Assembly: GCA_024743355.1 (NCBI GenBank)
Contig: JANSWS010000008.1
Coordinates: 1 to 54,131, forward strand
DNA from: a bacterium
GTDB taxonomy: Bacteria > Planctomycetota > Planctomycetia > Pirellulales > Pirellulaceae
Reading direction: 5' to 3'
DNA length: 54,131 nucleotides
The translations under genes and the position numbers were made by a program. Below, piece by piece: positions 15,603 to 23,753 of the stretch. Position 1 is the stretch's first letter; every line of letters starts with the position of its first letter. The notes under the pieces were generated by a model, which saw only the letters and a list, made by a program, of their open reading frames with translations, did no database searches and was not told the origin of the DNA.

Positions 15603-17000
15603 ATGTTGCTAGCGTATCTGGATACTACCAGCGGAATTGCCGGCGACATGACACTGGCTGCGTTGGTGGATGCTGGGGCGGATGCGAACTACATCACCGA
15701 ACAAGTCCGATCCTTGGGATTGAATGATGTCCGGCTCGAATTCAGCTCTGCGATGCGTCATGGTTTTCGCGCATTGCGACTCGACGTGCGACATCCACCC
15801 GAGCATCAGCATCGACATTTCAGCGACATCCAGCAGATGATCGCTGCAAGCCAGCTCAGTCCCCATGAACAACTGTTGGCACTGCGATTATTCGAGCGCT
15901 TGGCTCATGCGGAAGCGAAAGTTCACGGCACGAGCATCGAAGAAGTTCATTTTCACGAAGTCGGCGCTATTGATTCCATCGTGGATATCGTGGGAGTCGC
16001 GGTTGCGGTCAGCAGCCTGGGTATTGAGCGGTTGGTGGCTTCCCCGACACCTACAGGCACGGGACAAATTCGTATCGCGCATGGTTTGGTCAGCGTACCC
16101 GCGCCGGCAACTGCCGAATTGCTGCGTGGGGTGCCAATTCGCAGTTCTGCCGTGGAAGCGGAGCTAACAACACCAACAGGAGCCGCGATTCTGTCCTCCC
16201 TGGTGGACGGCTTCGGTCCACTGCCCGACATGCAGATCACACGGATCGGTTACGGCGCGGGTCACAGGGATCTCAAAGAACAGGCGAATTTGTTGCGGGT
16301 CTTGATTGGGCATTCCAGCCTGGAAAACGCTGACGAAGTATTAGTTCTGGAAACGAATGTCGATGATATCAGCGGAGAACAGATCGGTTTTGCCATCGAG
16401 CAGCTTTGGCAATCCGGAGCCCTCGATGTCTACACGACCGCAATTGGCATGAAAAAGGGCCGGCCGGGCGTTTTACTGTCGGTGATATGTCGGCCGGAGT
16501 TGAGACTTCAATTGGAAGAGTGTCTCTTCCGAAACAGCGGTTCGTTGGGCATTCGCAGATCGTATATGGCTCGAAGAAAGCTCGAGCGGTGGTCAACGTC
16601 CGTCACTACGCCATGGGGCGACTTGCGCGTAAAAACAGCCCGTGGTACTCAGGGAGAACTGCAGTTCGCGCCTGAGTATGAAGACTGCCGTCGCATTGCG
16701 GAAGAACAGGGAGTTAAGTTGTCCACGGTTTACCGAACGGTCATTGCCGCGGCCGAAAAGGGCTTGGCGGACGTTGCTTCGCCAGCCAGCGAGCCGGGCC
16801 AAGGCAATCCCTTCCAAGATCACGGTGCCCACGATCATTACCGTCACGATCATCACAGCCACGGCCACGATCATCACAGTCACGGTCACGATCATCACAG
16901 TCACGGTCACGATCATCACGATCACGGCGGGCATGATCATCATGGCCACGATCATCACAGCGGACAGGATCACCACGATCATGGCGGCCACTCGCATTAG
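15603..17000 (+). CDS. larC: LarC nickel-pincer cofactor chelatase with histidine-rich tail
   Basis: LarC inserts nickel into the pyridinium bisthiocarboxylate cofactor of lactate racemase-type enzymes. The 465-residue frame carries the DUF111 hallmarks: YLDTTSGIAGDM at the N-terminus, EEVHFHEVGAIDSIVDIVG, PTPTGTG, TPTGAAIL, then LETNVDDISGEQIG and the MKKGRPGV segment. The protein is in one frame, unlike lactobacillar larC, which is split by a programmed frameshift. Residues 407-465 form a tail with 30 His among 59 residues, arranged as HDHHSHG repeats, likely a nickel reservoir. GGGGAAGG precedes the ATG. No larA, larB or larE is in the window. Confidence 0.9.
   Translation: MLLAYLDTTSGIAGDMTLAALVDAGADANYITEQVRSLGLNDVRLEFSSAMRHGFRALRLDVRHPPEHQHRHFSDIQQMIAASQLSPHEQLLALRLFERLAHAEAKVHGTSIEEVHFHEVGAIDSIVDIVGVAVAVSSLGIERLVASPTPTGTGQIRIAHGLVSVPAPATAELLRGVPIRSSAVEAELTTPTGAAILSSLVDGFGPLPDMQITRIGYGAGHRDLKEQANLLRVLIGHSSLENADEVLVLETNVDDISGEQIGFAIEQLWQSGALDVYTTAIGMKKGRPGVLLSVICRPELRLQLEECLFRNSGSLGIRRSYMARRKLERWSTSVTTPWGDLRVKTARGTQGELQFAPEYEDCRRIAEEQGVKLSTVYRTVIAAAEKGLADVASPASEPGQGNPFQDHGAHDHYRHDHHSHGHDHHSHGHDHHSHGHDHHDHGGHDHHGHDHHSGQDHHDHGGHSH
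16826..16997 (+). repeat. In-frame 18-base repeats encoding the LarC His tail
   Basis: The unit CACGATCATCACAGTCACGG and close variants recur with an 18-base (six-codon) period, giving HDHHSHG-type repeats. The period is most regular between about 16850 and 16925 and decays toward the stop codon. Such arrays expand and contract easily, so tail length should vary among relatives. Confidence 0.8.
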
Positions 17001-17071
17001 GAGTCTGTGCCAAGCATGAGTTGGCCTGTATTGCCACGCGTGATGGGCGGCGTCTGAGGCTGACCAGCTTA

Positions 17072-20000
17072 TCAGCGATCTGCGGAGCGGAGTCGCTCAA
17101 GGGCGTTGGTCACGCTGGCGTGTTGTTGTTGCAGTTCTTCCAAGCCGGCCCGCTCCTTCTCTACTACCTCAACAGGTGCCCGCTTCACAAAGTTCTCATT
17201 CGCCAGTTTGCTTTGCTTGCCCGCGATCTGCTTGAGTAGATTTTCAAGGAGTTTTTCATTACGTGTGATCTCGGCTTCGACATCAATAAACTTTCCTAGA
17301 TCGACACTGACATCCATCCCGTCGACGCTGATTTGGGCGGGAGGAACTTCCAGGTTGTCGAAGCTCTTGCCAATTCCCACACAGCGTGCCCGGGCCAGGG
17401 ATAGAAAATAGGGCTGCATGGGCTCTAACAATGCGGCAATTTCGGGTTCGCAATCCACGGTAAAGCTCACTTCTTCTTTGGGGGGAAGATTTTGTCGCGA
17501 GCGAATCTCTCGGAGTGCGGACAATACCGACACAAAAGAAGCGAACTGTTGTTCAATGAGCCCATCCTGAAGGGACTTGTCGGCTATGGGCCAACTTGAT
17601 TTCATCAACCACGGAGACTCCTCCGCTTGGCCGCTCAGGTTGCGGATGCTTCCGAAGCGGGCCAGCTCCTGCCAGATGGCTTCGGTAATGAATGGAATCA
17701 TGGGATGTAATAAGCGCAGGAGTTGATCCAAGGTATGGGCTAGTACCTGCTGTGTGGCTCCACAGTTCTCCGGGTCCTGCAGGCGGGGCTTGGCCATTTC
17801 CACGTAGTAACTGCAGAATTCGTCCCAAGCGAAATCGTAGACGATGCGGGCCGCCTCGCTGTAGCGGTAGGCTTCAACAGCCTGGGTGAATTTCTCCGTG
17901 GTGGTGGACAGCCGTGACAGGATCCAACGGTCTTCCAATGGTAAACCTGGGATGTCTAATTGCCGCGGCTCAAAGCCTTCCAGATTCAGCATTACGAATC
18001 TCGCGGCGTTCCACAGCTTATTGCTAAAGTTTCGCGCCAGTTCAAATCGTTCGCTGATGACGGCCCCACGCGGCAGCGCCTTGTCGGCTGTTTCCGTTGC
18101 CCATTGCGTCGAGAAATGCTGTTTGCATTCGCTGCATTCAATGGTGGCCTGTTGCCGATTTTTCTTGGTTTGATTGATGGCGGCCTGACAATGTGGGCAT
18201 TCAAACTGTACGGGCATCCGCACGTCTTGCGTCTCGGCTGCCAGCCATGCCAGGCCGAATCGAAGAGCATCGGGCCCAAATTTGTCCATTACGTCCAGCG
18301 GGTCTACACCGTTGCCTTTGCTCTTGGACATGGTTTCCCCATAGCCGTCGAGAATTTTGGGGTGGATGTAAACTTCGCGGAATGGAATGTCGCCGACGTT
18401 GTTTAGCCCCATCAGAACCATCCTCGCCACCCACAGAGTAATGATGTCGCGGCTGGTGATGAGGGTGCTGGTTGGATAGAAATACTCCAACTCTTCCGTT
18501 TGCTCGGGCCAGCCGAGCGTTGAGTGCGGCCACAGGGCGGAACTAAACCAGGTATCCAGCACGTCTTCTTGGCGGACGTAGCCCTCAGCTTCCACTTGGG
18601 TTTCCAATGCTTTGTCGTCACTGCGAATGCAGACATGTACGATGTCAGGCTCTTCCCGCTGAAAGCTCAAGGCTGATTGATCGCCGCCCAGAAGCTCGCG
18701 GAGCCTTCCCAGCTCCTTTTCCGCCTCGGACGCGGACTGAAACTGTTTGGTCCAGATTGGGATTTGGTGGCCCCACCAAAGCTGCCGTCCAACGGGCCAG
18801 TCCCGTTTCTCGGACAGCCAGTCCAGATAACCCTTTGCGTAACGTTCGGGGATGATCTTGATTCTGCCGTCGGAGACGGCGTCCATCGCGTTTTGTGCCA
18901 ACTGATCCATCTTGACGAACCATTGGTCAGCCAGAAAAGGTTCAATGGCGGTTTTGCTACGATCACTGTGGGCAAGATCGATTTCTCGGTTCTCGACTTC
19001 CCCCAGCAAACCAAGCTCGTCCAAGTCATCAACCACACGTTTGCGGGCCTGCTGAATCGTGAGTCCCGTGTAGGGGCCGGCTTGATCGTTGAGTGTGCCG
19101 TCGGGATTCAAGATGTTGATCATTGGCAAATTGCAGCGAAGCCCCACTTCGTAATCGTTAGGGTCGTGGGCCGGCGTAATTTTGACGCAGCCACTGCCCA
19201 GTTCTGGTTTGGCCCACTCGTCAGCAATCAAAGCGATTTCTCGGTCAAGCAAGGGCAGCCGGAGTTTGGCACCGCGGTGAGCCATGTCGGCGAGAGTTTT
19301 GAGCAGTGGAAGATGTGTTTCACGCCTTAGTCGGATCGCGTCGATCTGGAGTTGGATGCCAGCCTTCTCCTTGCTCGGAGCTTTTGCCAGACGTTGTTGC
19401 AATTGCTCTTCGACAGCATGCATGGCGGCAGAGGGATCCGGATGCACGGCCACGGCGGTATCGCCCAACATGGTTTCTGGCCGCGTAGTCGCGATGGTGA
19501 TGTGCGTAGGCTCACCAGCTTGAGGATCGATTACCGGATAATGGAAGTGCCAAAAATGTCCTTTGACTGTCTCGTGAAAGACTTCGTCATCGCTGACAGC
19601 CGTTTGTAGATAGGTATCCCAGTTGACCAGCCTTTTTCCCCGAAAGATCAGACCCTTGGAGAACAAGTCAGCAAAAGTCTCGCGTACAGCCCGCGCGCAG
19701 ACATCGTCCAGCGTGAAACGCGTGCGTTCCCAATCGCAGGAACATCCCAGCCGACGCAGCTGGTTCAAAATACGCGTTTCGTACTCAGCTTTCCATTTCC
19801 AGATACGCTCTACCAGTTTCTCCCGGCCCAGGTCGTGACGTGTCAGGTTTTCATCTTCTTTCAGCCGCCGTTCGACCACTGCTTGCGTGGCGATTCCGGC
19901 ATGATCGGTACCCGGCATCCACAGCGTCTGAAATCCCTGCATGCGTCGCATACGGATCTGGATATCTTGCAGCGTGTTGTTCAAAGCATGCCCTAAATGC

Positions 20001-20164
20001 AGGGCACCAGTCACGTTGGGTGGCGGAATCACAATGGAGAATGGCTGGCGATTCTTATCCACCTTGGCTTGGAAACATCCATCCCGCTCCCACGCTTCGT
20101 AAATCTTCTGGCTGCTAGACTGATAGTCAAATCGGTTGGGAATCTGGTCCGACAAGTCGGTCAT
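17072..20164 (-). CDS. valS: Valyl-tRNA synthetase with zinc-ribbon insert
   Basis: Class I synthetase that charges tRNA-Val and edits threonine. I chose ATG 20164 (1030 residues) because CAGGAA lies upstream and the protein then starts in the usual place; the frame is open to 20236. Motifs: HLGH (56-59) within PPPNVTGALHLGHALN, the editing-domain TTRPETMLGDTAV, RQLWWGHQIP, and the KMSKS loop as TMSKSK (611-616). Just after it is a CPHC/CSEC zinc ribbon (Cys656, 659, 677, 680). The C-terminus is a coiled coil, as in standard ValRS. The gene is convergent with larC. Confidence 0.95.
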   Translation of the reverse strand: MTDLSDQIPNRFDYQSSSQKIYEAWERDGCFQAKVDKNRQPFSIVIPPPNVTGALHLGHALNNTLQDIQIRMRRMQGFQTLWMPGTDHAGIATQAVVERRLKEDENLTRHDLGREKLVERIWKWKAEYETRILNQLRRLGCSCDWERTRFTLDDVCARAVRETFADLFSKGLIFRGKRLVNWDTYLQTAVSDDEVFHETVKGHFWHFHYPVIDPQAGEPTHITIATTRPETMLGDTAVAVHPDPSAAMHAVEEQLQQRLAKAPSKEKAGIQLQIDAIRLRRETHLPLLKTLADMAHRGAKLRLPLLDREIALIADEWAKPELGSGCVKITPAHDPNDYEVGLRCNLPMINILNPDGTLNDQAGPYTGLTIQQARKRVVDDLDELGLLGEVENREIDLAHSDRSKTAIEPFLADQWFVKMDQLAQNAMDAVSDGRIKIIPERYAKGYLDWLSEKRDWPVGRQLWWGHQIPIWTKQFQSASEAEKELGRLRELLGGDQSALSFQREEPDIVHVCIRSDDKALETQVEAEGYVRQEDVLDTWFSSALWPHSTLGWPEQTEELEYFYPTSTLITSRDIITLWVARMVLMGLNNVGDIPFREVYIHPKILDGYGETMSKSKGNGVDPLDVMDKFGPDALRFGLAWLAAETQDVRMPVQFECPHCQAAINQTKKNRQQATIECSECKQHFSTQWATETADKALPRGAVISERFELARNFSNKLWNAARFVMLNLEGFEPRQLDIPGLPLEDRWILSRLSTTTEKFTQAVEAYRYSEAARIVYDFAWDEFCSYYVEMAKPRLQDPENCGATQQVLAHTLDQLLRLLHPMIPFITEAIWQELARFGSIRNLSGQAEESPWLMKSSWPIADKSLQDGLIEQQFASFVSVLSALREIRSRQNLPPKEEVSFTVDCEPEIAALLEPMQPYFLSLARARCVGIGKSFDNLEVPPAQISVDGMDVSVDLGKFIDVEAEITRNEKLLENLLKQIAGKQSKLANENFVKRAPVEVVEKERAGLEELQQQHASVTNALERLRSADR

Positions 20165-20377
20165 GGGATTAGGTTCCTGAAGCTTAAAGCGATCTTTCCA
20201 CACGCTGTTCGCAAGGCATTGTACGCAAAACGCCATTTGCTTCTATGCCGAGCTGGCGGCACTTGCCGCTTAGGGGAGCGTCGCCCCCGGGCGATAGGCC
20301 AAAAGCAAGGAAGGTACAGCCGCGGTTGGAGATGTACTGGACACTGGAGACAACGCAGCGGTTCCCTTCGCGCGGGA

Positions 20378-22840
20378 TTAATCGTCCAGCACATTGATCA
20401 GCAGGATAATCTTCTCGTCGGCAGCAATGTCAGCCAGCGGGCGGCCAGGTCCCGCAAACCAGAACTTCCCCGTGCCCATCGGACTGTTTTTGCCGGGAGT
20501 TACTGTTGACAGCAATTCTTCCGCCTGTCCTCGCGTCAGCAATAGCAGAACTGGGAGTTTTGTGCTGGCCGGAACGGATCCGCCAGCGGTTGCCCCGAAC
20601 TGCCCTGGCCTGGTTTGCAGACCGGAACTGCCCGGAGCCTCGGCCGCAACCTCCTGAGCGTTGTTGGCAGCGGACAATGCGTAGTTTTCCGCAATCAAAT
20701 CCTGATTTTGCTCCAGCAGCGTTGCTAACAATTCTTGGGCGTCCGCTGATCCAGCCAGGCTGGTAATCAGCACAGGGACAACGATGCCGGCAGCCGCTTG
20801 ATCACCGCGCTGCTGACTGGCTTCGCCCTTCAAGTTCAATTGAGGGAGCTTTACAAAGGACGCAATCCGCCGCAGGGCACTCTCAATCTCCTCTGCGGAC
20901 CAAGCCTGGGTGCGAGCTATGGGCAAGCTCCCCGATGTTTGGCTCGAGGATAGGACTGGGCTGTCCGGATTTGATTGCAACGAGGAAGAAAATGGTTGCA
21001 AGCTATCTATTCGATTTGCAGCTGGCGAGCGATCACCGGCACCGAATGCCAGGCTGCTTTCCGCTGTGCGGGGCAATTCGCTTTCATTGGGAGCAGTAGC
21101 ACCAGCATCAGGCTCTTGGCTAGGGGGCGGATCGCCTGCTAGCTTCGCCGCGTTGCTCGGCAGGATCGCAGCTTCCGCTACGATCGGTTCCGCGACTGGA
21201 TCCTCCCGCTTCATCTCGGCTAATGCATCGCTCGGAACAGGCTCGTCGTTCGTGTCGGACCTATCTAACCCGCTGGGTTCTGAAAATTCTAAGTCGGGCG
21301 TGCTCTTTTCCGTAACGGTATTCAGATCCGCCGTTTCTTCCACTGCGGCGTTCGGCGGGCCAACCCGGTCCGGGCTTGGCAGGAAGCTGGGAGCGGGAAA
21401 CTGCGCTCTTGCGGTCCGGTCTTCGGTGCCTGCCATAGCAGTTGAATCGAACCCCGGTAGCTCTAGCTCGCCACTGCCGGCCACATTCGCCTCCGCTGGC
21501 GTCGAGGGTGATGGGCTTCCGGTCGCCAGGTCCCCCGAATCGGCTGTCGGAATCGGCGATGCAGACGCTTTGAACTGCCCTTCCACTGAGGAATTCGCTG
21601 GGCTAGGCGATGCCTCAAAACGGGCCTCGCCTGCCATCTCTGCCTGCATGGATTTCGGGGCTGCGAAGGAATCTGCTTGGAGCGCGGCGGCACTTTCGCG
21701 GGCCCTTGACGGAGCAGCCGAAGAGAAAGACGACTCCCGCTCCATTTCAGCTGCATCTTGTAATGCCAAATCGCTGGCCGGCTTTCCGATAGGCCATAAC
21801 AAGTAGCCGATGCTGGCCATTGCCAGCACACTGGCCGCAATCGAAAGCGGGCGTTTCCAGTCCCGGACTGTAGATTGGGTGGAGGGCAAGATCGCTTTGG
21901 CCGGTGCGGTGTCGCTGGCCAAAGCGTCTGCGTGTTGAGCGATTTCCTGCAACGCGTCAGGATCGGATGGAAGCGTCGTAGAAGCCGAGTCCGTTTCGGA
22001 ATTCAGGCTTGCCGAGCTACTTTCATCGGAAGTCGCGCGTCTGTTCGATGGCGAATCGTGCGAAAGATGGGCGTCTTCCGCACTCGCTATAGGCAGCGCT
22101 GCCATCTCGTTGGTTTCGGGAGCCTCCAAGGTCAAATTGACTTCTGTCCCGTCCGAATCTCCCTGCCGGTGGTCGTCGTAATTTTCAAGTTCGGTTTTCG
22201 GCGAAGAGTCCTCTGCCTGCAAGACGTCGCCGGCCGTTTCGTTTTCCGAGTAGGATTCGGAATTGTTCGCGGAGGCGGTTTCGGGCTGCAGATTGGCGGC
22301 AGCTGCGTTCAGCTCCTCGGCGGCCGCTGGATGAGCAGTTTCTTCGGCAGGCAAGGACACTTCGGCGGAAGCTGGCGAGAGTCCTTTTTCTGGGACCGCT
22401 TCGTCGCCGGAAACCGTGGCTGTTTGGACTTCATCTTCTTCTGAATCGGCAGGCGATGATTCCGATTCCAGCATTGAAATTGAAGCTTGCCCGGGTCCTG
22501 TTGGCGGCATGAGCTTGCCTTCGACAATTTCGTCCCATTCGGCCTGGATCGTTTCTTGAATTCCGGCAGCCCGATCTTGAGCTTGATCGTCCCCATTTGT
22601 GGGAATGCTGGTCAGTTGTTCCGCCGTAAAGGCATCTTCCGTCCAGGCAGGCAATTTGCCGACCAGTCGCCGGACCCGTTGCAAGTCCAACAGCGTTTGC
22701 TGGGCCACCGAATCTATCTGCAGGCGTTGTTCGACGATGGCTACTTGATGGGGCGCAAGTTCACCATCCAAGTATGCAGAAAGCCACTCTTCCTGGTACT
22801 CGTGCTGTTCATTATTCGAGCCTGATTCTGAGGAGTTCAT
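20378..22840 (-). CDS. Very long anti-sigma-factor-like membrane protein
   Basis: An 820-residue protein whose gene begins 5 bases after the ECF sigma gene, the usual place for an anti-sigma factor. Residues 15-65 (EEWLSAYLDGEL, then VEQRLQID) match the anti-sigma N-terminal domain but lack the His/Cys zinc ligands of the ZAS type. Residues 70-325 are acidic, Ser/Ala/Glu-rich and probably disordered. One membrane segment is at 331-349 (PLSIAASVLAMASIGYLLW). Residues 350-660 are again low-complexity, and only about 660-820 looks folded. Typical anti-sigma factors have 200-250 residues. Presumably it holds the sigma factor at the membrane; how it is released is unknown. Confidence 0.75.
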   Translation of the reverse strand: MNSSESGSNNEQHEYQEEWLSAYLDGELAPHQVAIVEQRLQIDSVAQQTLLDLQRVRRLVGKLPAWTEDAFTAEQLTSIPTNGDDQAQDRAAGIQETIQAEWDEIVEGKLMPPTGPGQASISMLESESSPADSEEDEVQTATVSGDEAVPEKGLSPASAEVSLPAEETAHPAAAEELNAAAANLQPETASANNSESYSENETAGDVLQAEDSSPKTELENYDDHRQGDSDGTEVNLTLEAPETNEMAALPIASAEDAHLSHDSPSNRRATSDESSSASLNSETDSASTTLPSDPDALQEIAQHADALASDTAPAKAILPSTQSTVRDWKRPLSIAASVLAMASIGYLLWPIGKPASDLALQDAAEMERESSFSSAAPSRARESAAALQADSFAAPKSMQAEMAGEARFEASPSPANSSVEGQFKASASPIPTADSGDLATGSPSPSTPAEANVAGSGELELPGFDSTAMAGTEDRTARAQFPAPSFLPSPDRVGPPNAAVEETADLNTVTEKSTPDLEFSEPSGLDRSDTNDEPVPSDALAEMKREDPVAEPIVAEAAILPSNAAKLAGDPPPSQEPDAGATAPNESELPRTAESSLAFGAGDRSPAANRIDSLQPFSSSLQSNPDSPVLSSSQTSGSLPIARTQAWSAEEIESALRRIASFVKLPQLNLKGEASQQRGDQAAAGIVVPVLITSLAGSADAQELLATLLEQNQDLIAENYALSAANNAQEVAAEAPGSSGLQTRPGQFGATAGGSVPASTKLPVLLLLTRGQAEELLSTVTPGKNSPMGTGKFWFAGPGRPLADIAADEKIILLINVLDD

Positions 22841-22845
22841 GGCTG

Positions 22846-23412
22846 CTAAAAACCCAATTCGACGGCTTTTTCTTGAAGTAACTCTTTTAGCTCCATACGA
22901 GCCCGGTGCAAGCGACTCCGCACGGTGCCCACCGGTATGTCGAGAGACTCTGCGATTGCCTCATAATCCATTCCGTCAAAATCACGCAGAAGCAAGACGA
23001 TTCGCCGCTGTTCGTCCAGCATGGAAATCGCCTGTTGAACATAGTGCTGTACTTCTCGCTTTTCCATATTTTCACCCGGCAACTGCGTTTCGCCAGCAGT
23101 ATCGATGGCTACGTTAAACCCCTCTCGAGCATGCTGATTTTCAATTCGCTTCTTTCTGAAGTTGCTCGATAGCAAATTCATGGCGATGCGAGAAAGCCAA
23201 GTGAAGAACTGCGCTTGCCCCGAATATAAAGCCAACTTGCGATACGCTCGCGCGAATGCTTCCTGTCCTATGTCTTCCGCCAACTGCCTGTCGCCACAGG
23301 CATGGTAGAGCAATCCCAAGAGTCGCTTCTGGTATTTTTCCACCAACACAGCAAAGGCCGCCGGCTCTCCGGCCAGGACTTGATCGATTGCTTGCTGGTC
23401 TTCGGTTTGCAT
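22846..23412 (-). CDS. ECF RNA polymerase sigma factor (RpoE-like)
   Basis: A 188-residue group 4 sigma factor. Sigma region 2 spans about 20-95, with AFAVLVEKYQKRLLGLLY (region 2.1) and AEDIGQEAFARAYRKL...FFTWLSRIAMNLL (2.2-2.4). Sigma region 4 spans about 125-180, with RRIVLLLRDFDGMDYEAIAE and the helix-turn-helix IPVGTVRSRLHRARMELKE. It is the first gene of a pair with the long anti-sigma-like protein and is probably autoregulated, though I could not identify a clear ECF promoter in the 341 bases upstream. Confidence 0.92.
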   Translation of the reverse strand: MQTEDQQAIDQVLAGEPAAFAVLVEKYQKRLLGLLYHACGDRQLAEDIGQEAFARAYRKLALYSGQAQFFTWLSRIAMNLLSSNFRKKRIENQHAREGFNVAIDTAGETQLPGENMEKREVQHYVQQAISMLDEQRRIVLLLRDFDGMDYEAIAESLDIPVGTVRSRLHRARMELKELLQEKAVELGF

Positions 23413-23753
23413 GTTGAGCGATTAGAACTGACGTGGAATCGACCCGATCGGTTCCCGAAATGTGGCAAATACGTCGTCACCTGAATGTAGGTTTCCGATC
23501 GGATGGAGGCTAGTGTCTCCGATCATACTTGGAATGGGGGGCTGGTGCTCTGCCAAAGCTTGATTTTCGGATCGCAGGGACAGGCAGGTCAAACACAGGT
23601 CCGGCGCCAAATGTCGGAATGGACCTGTGGGTGCTTGGCACTTTTGATGTCTGCCCCTTTTTTCCCAACGCAAAAACGCCACCGCAAGCGAGAGCTTTTG
23701 GGAAAAAGTCTAGCCGAGAAGCTTAATTCTAGAATCCGTCACCATAGTGACAA
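23413..23753. other. Intergenic region upstream of the sigma gene
   Basis: 341 bases between the giant surface protein and the sigma gene, both on the minus strand. A 10-base inverted repeat, TTTTTCCCAA at 23659-23668 and TTGGGAAAAA at 23698-23707, with a 29-base loop lies 46 bases past the surface protein's stop and may act as its terminator. I see no gene here. Confidence 0.45.

Noticed and set aside
20910-21806. Plus-strand open frame of 298 codons
   Set aside because: Antisense to the low-complexity part of the anti-sigma-like gene; Ser/Ala-rich translation with no domain or ribosome site.
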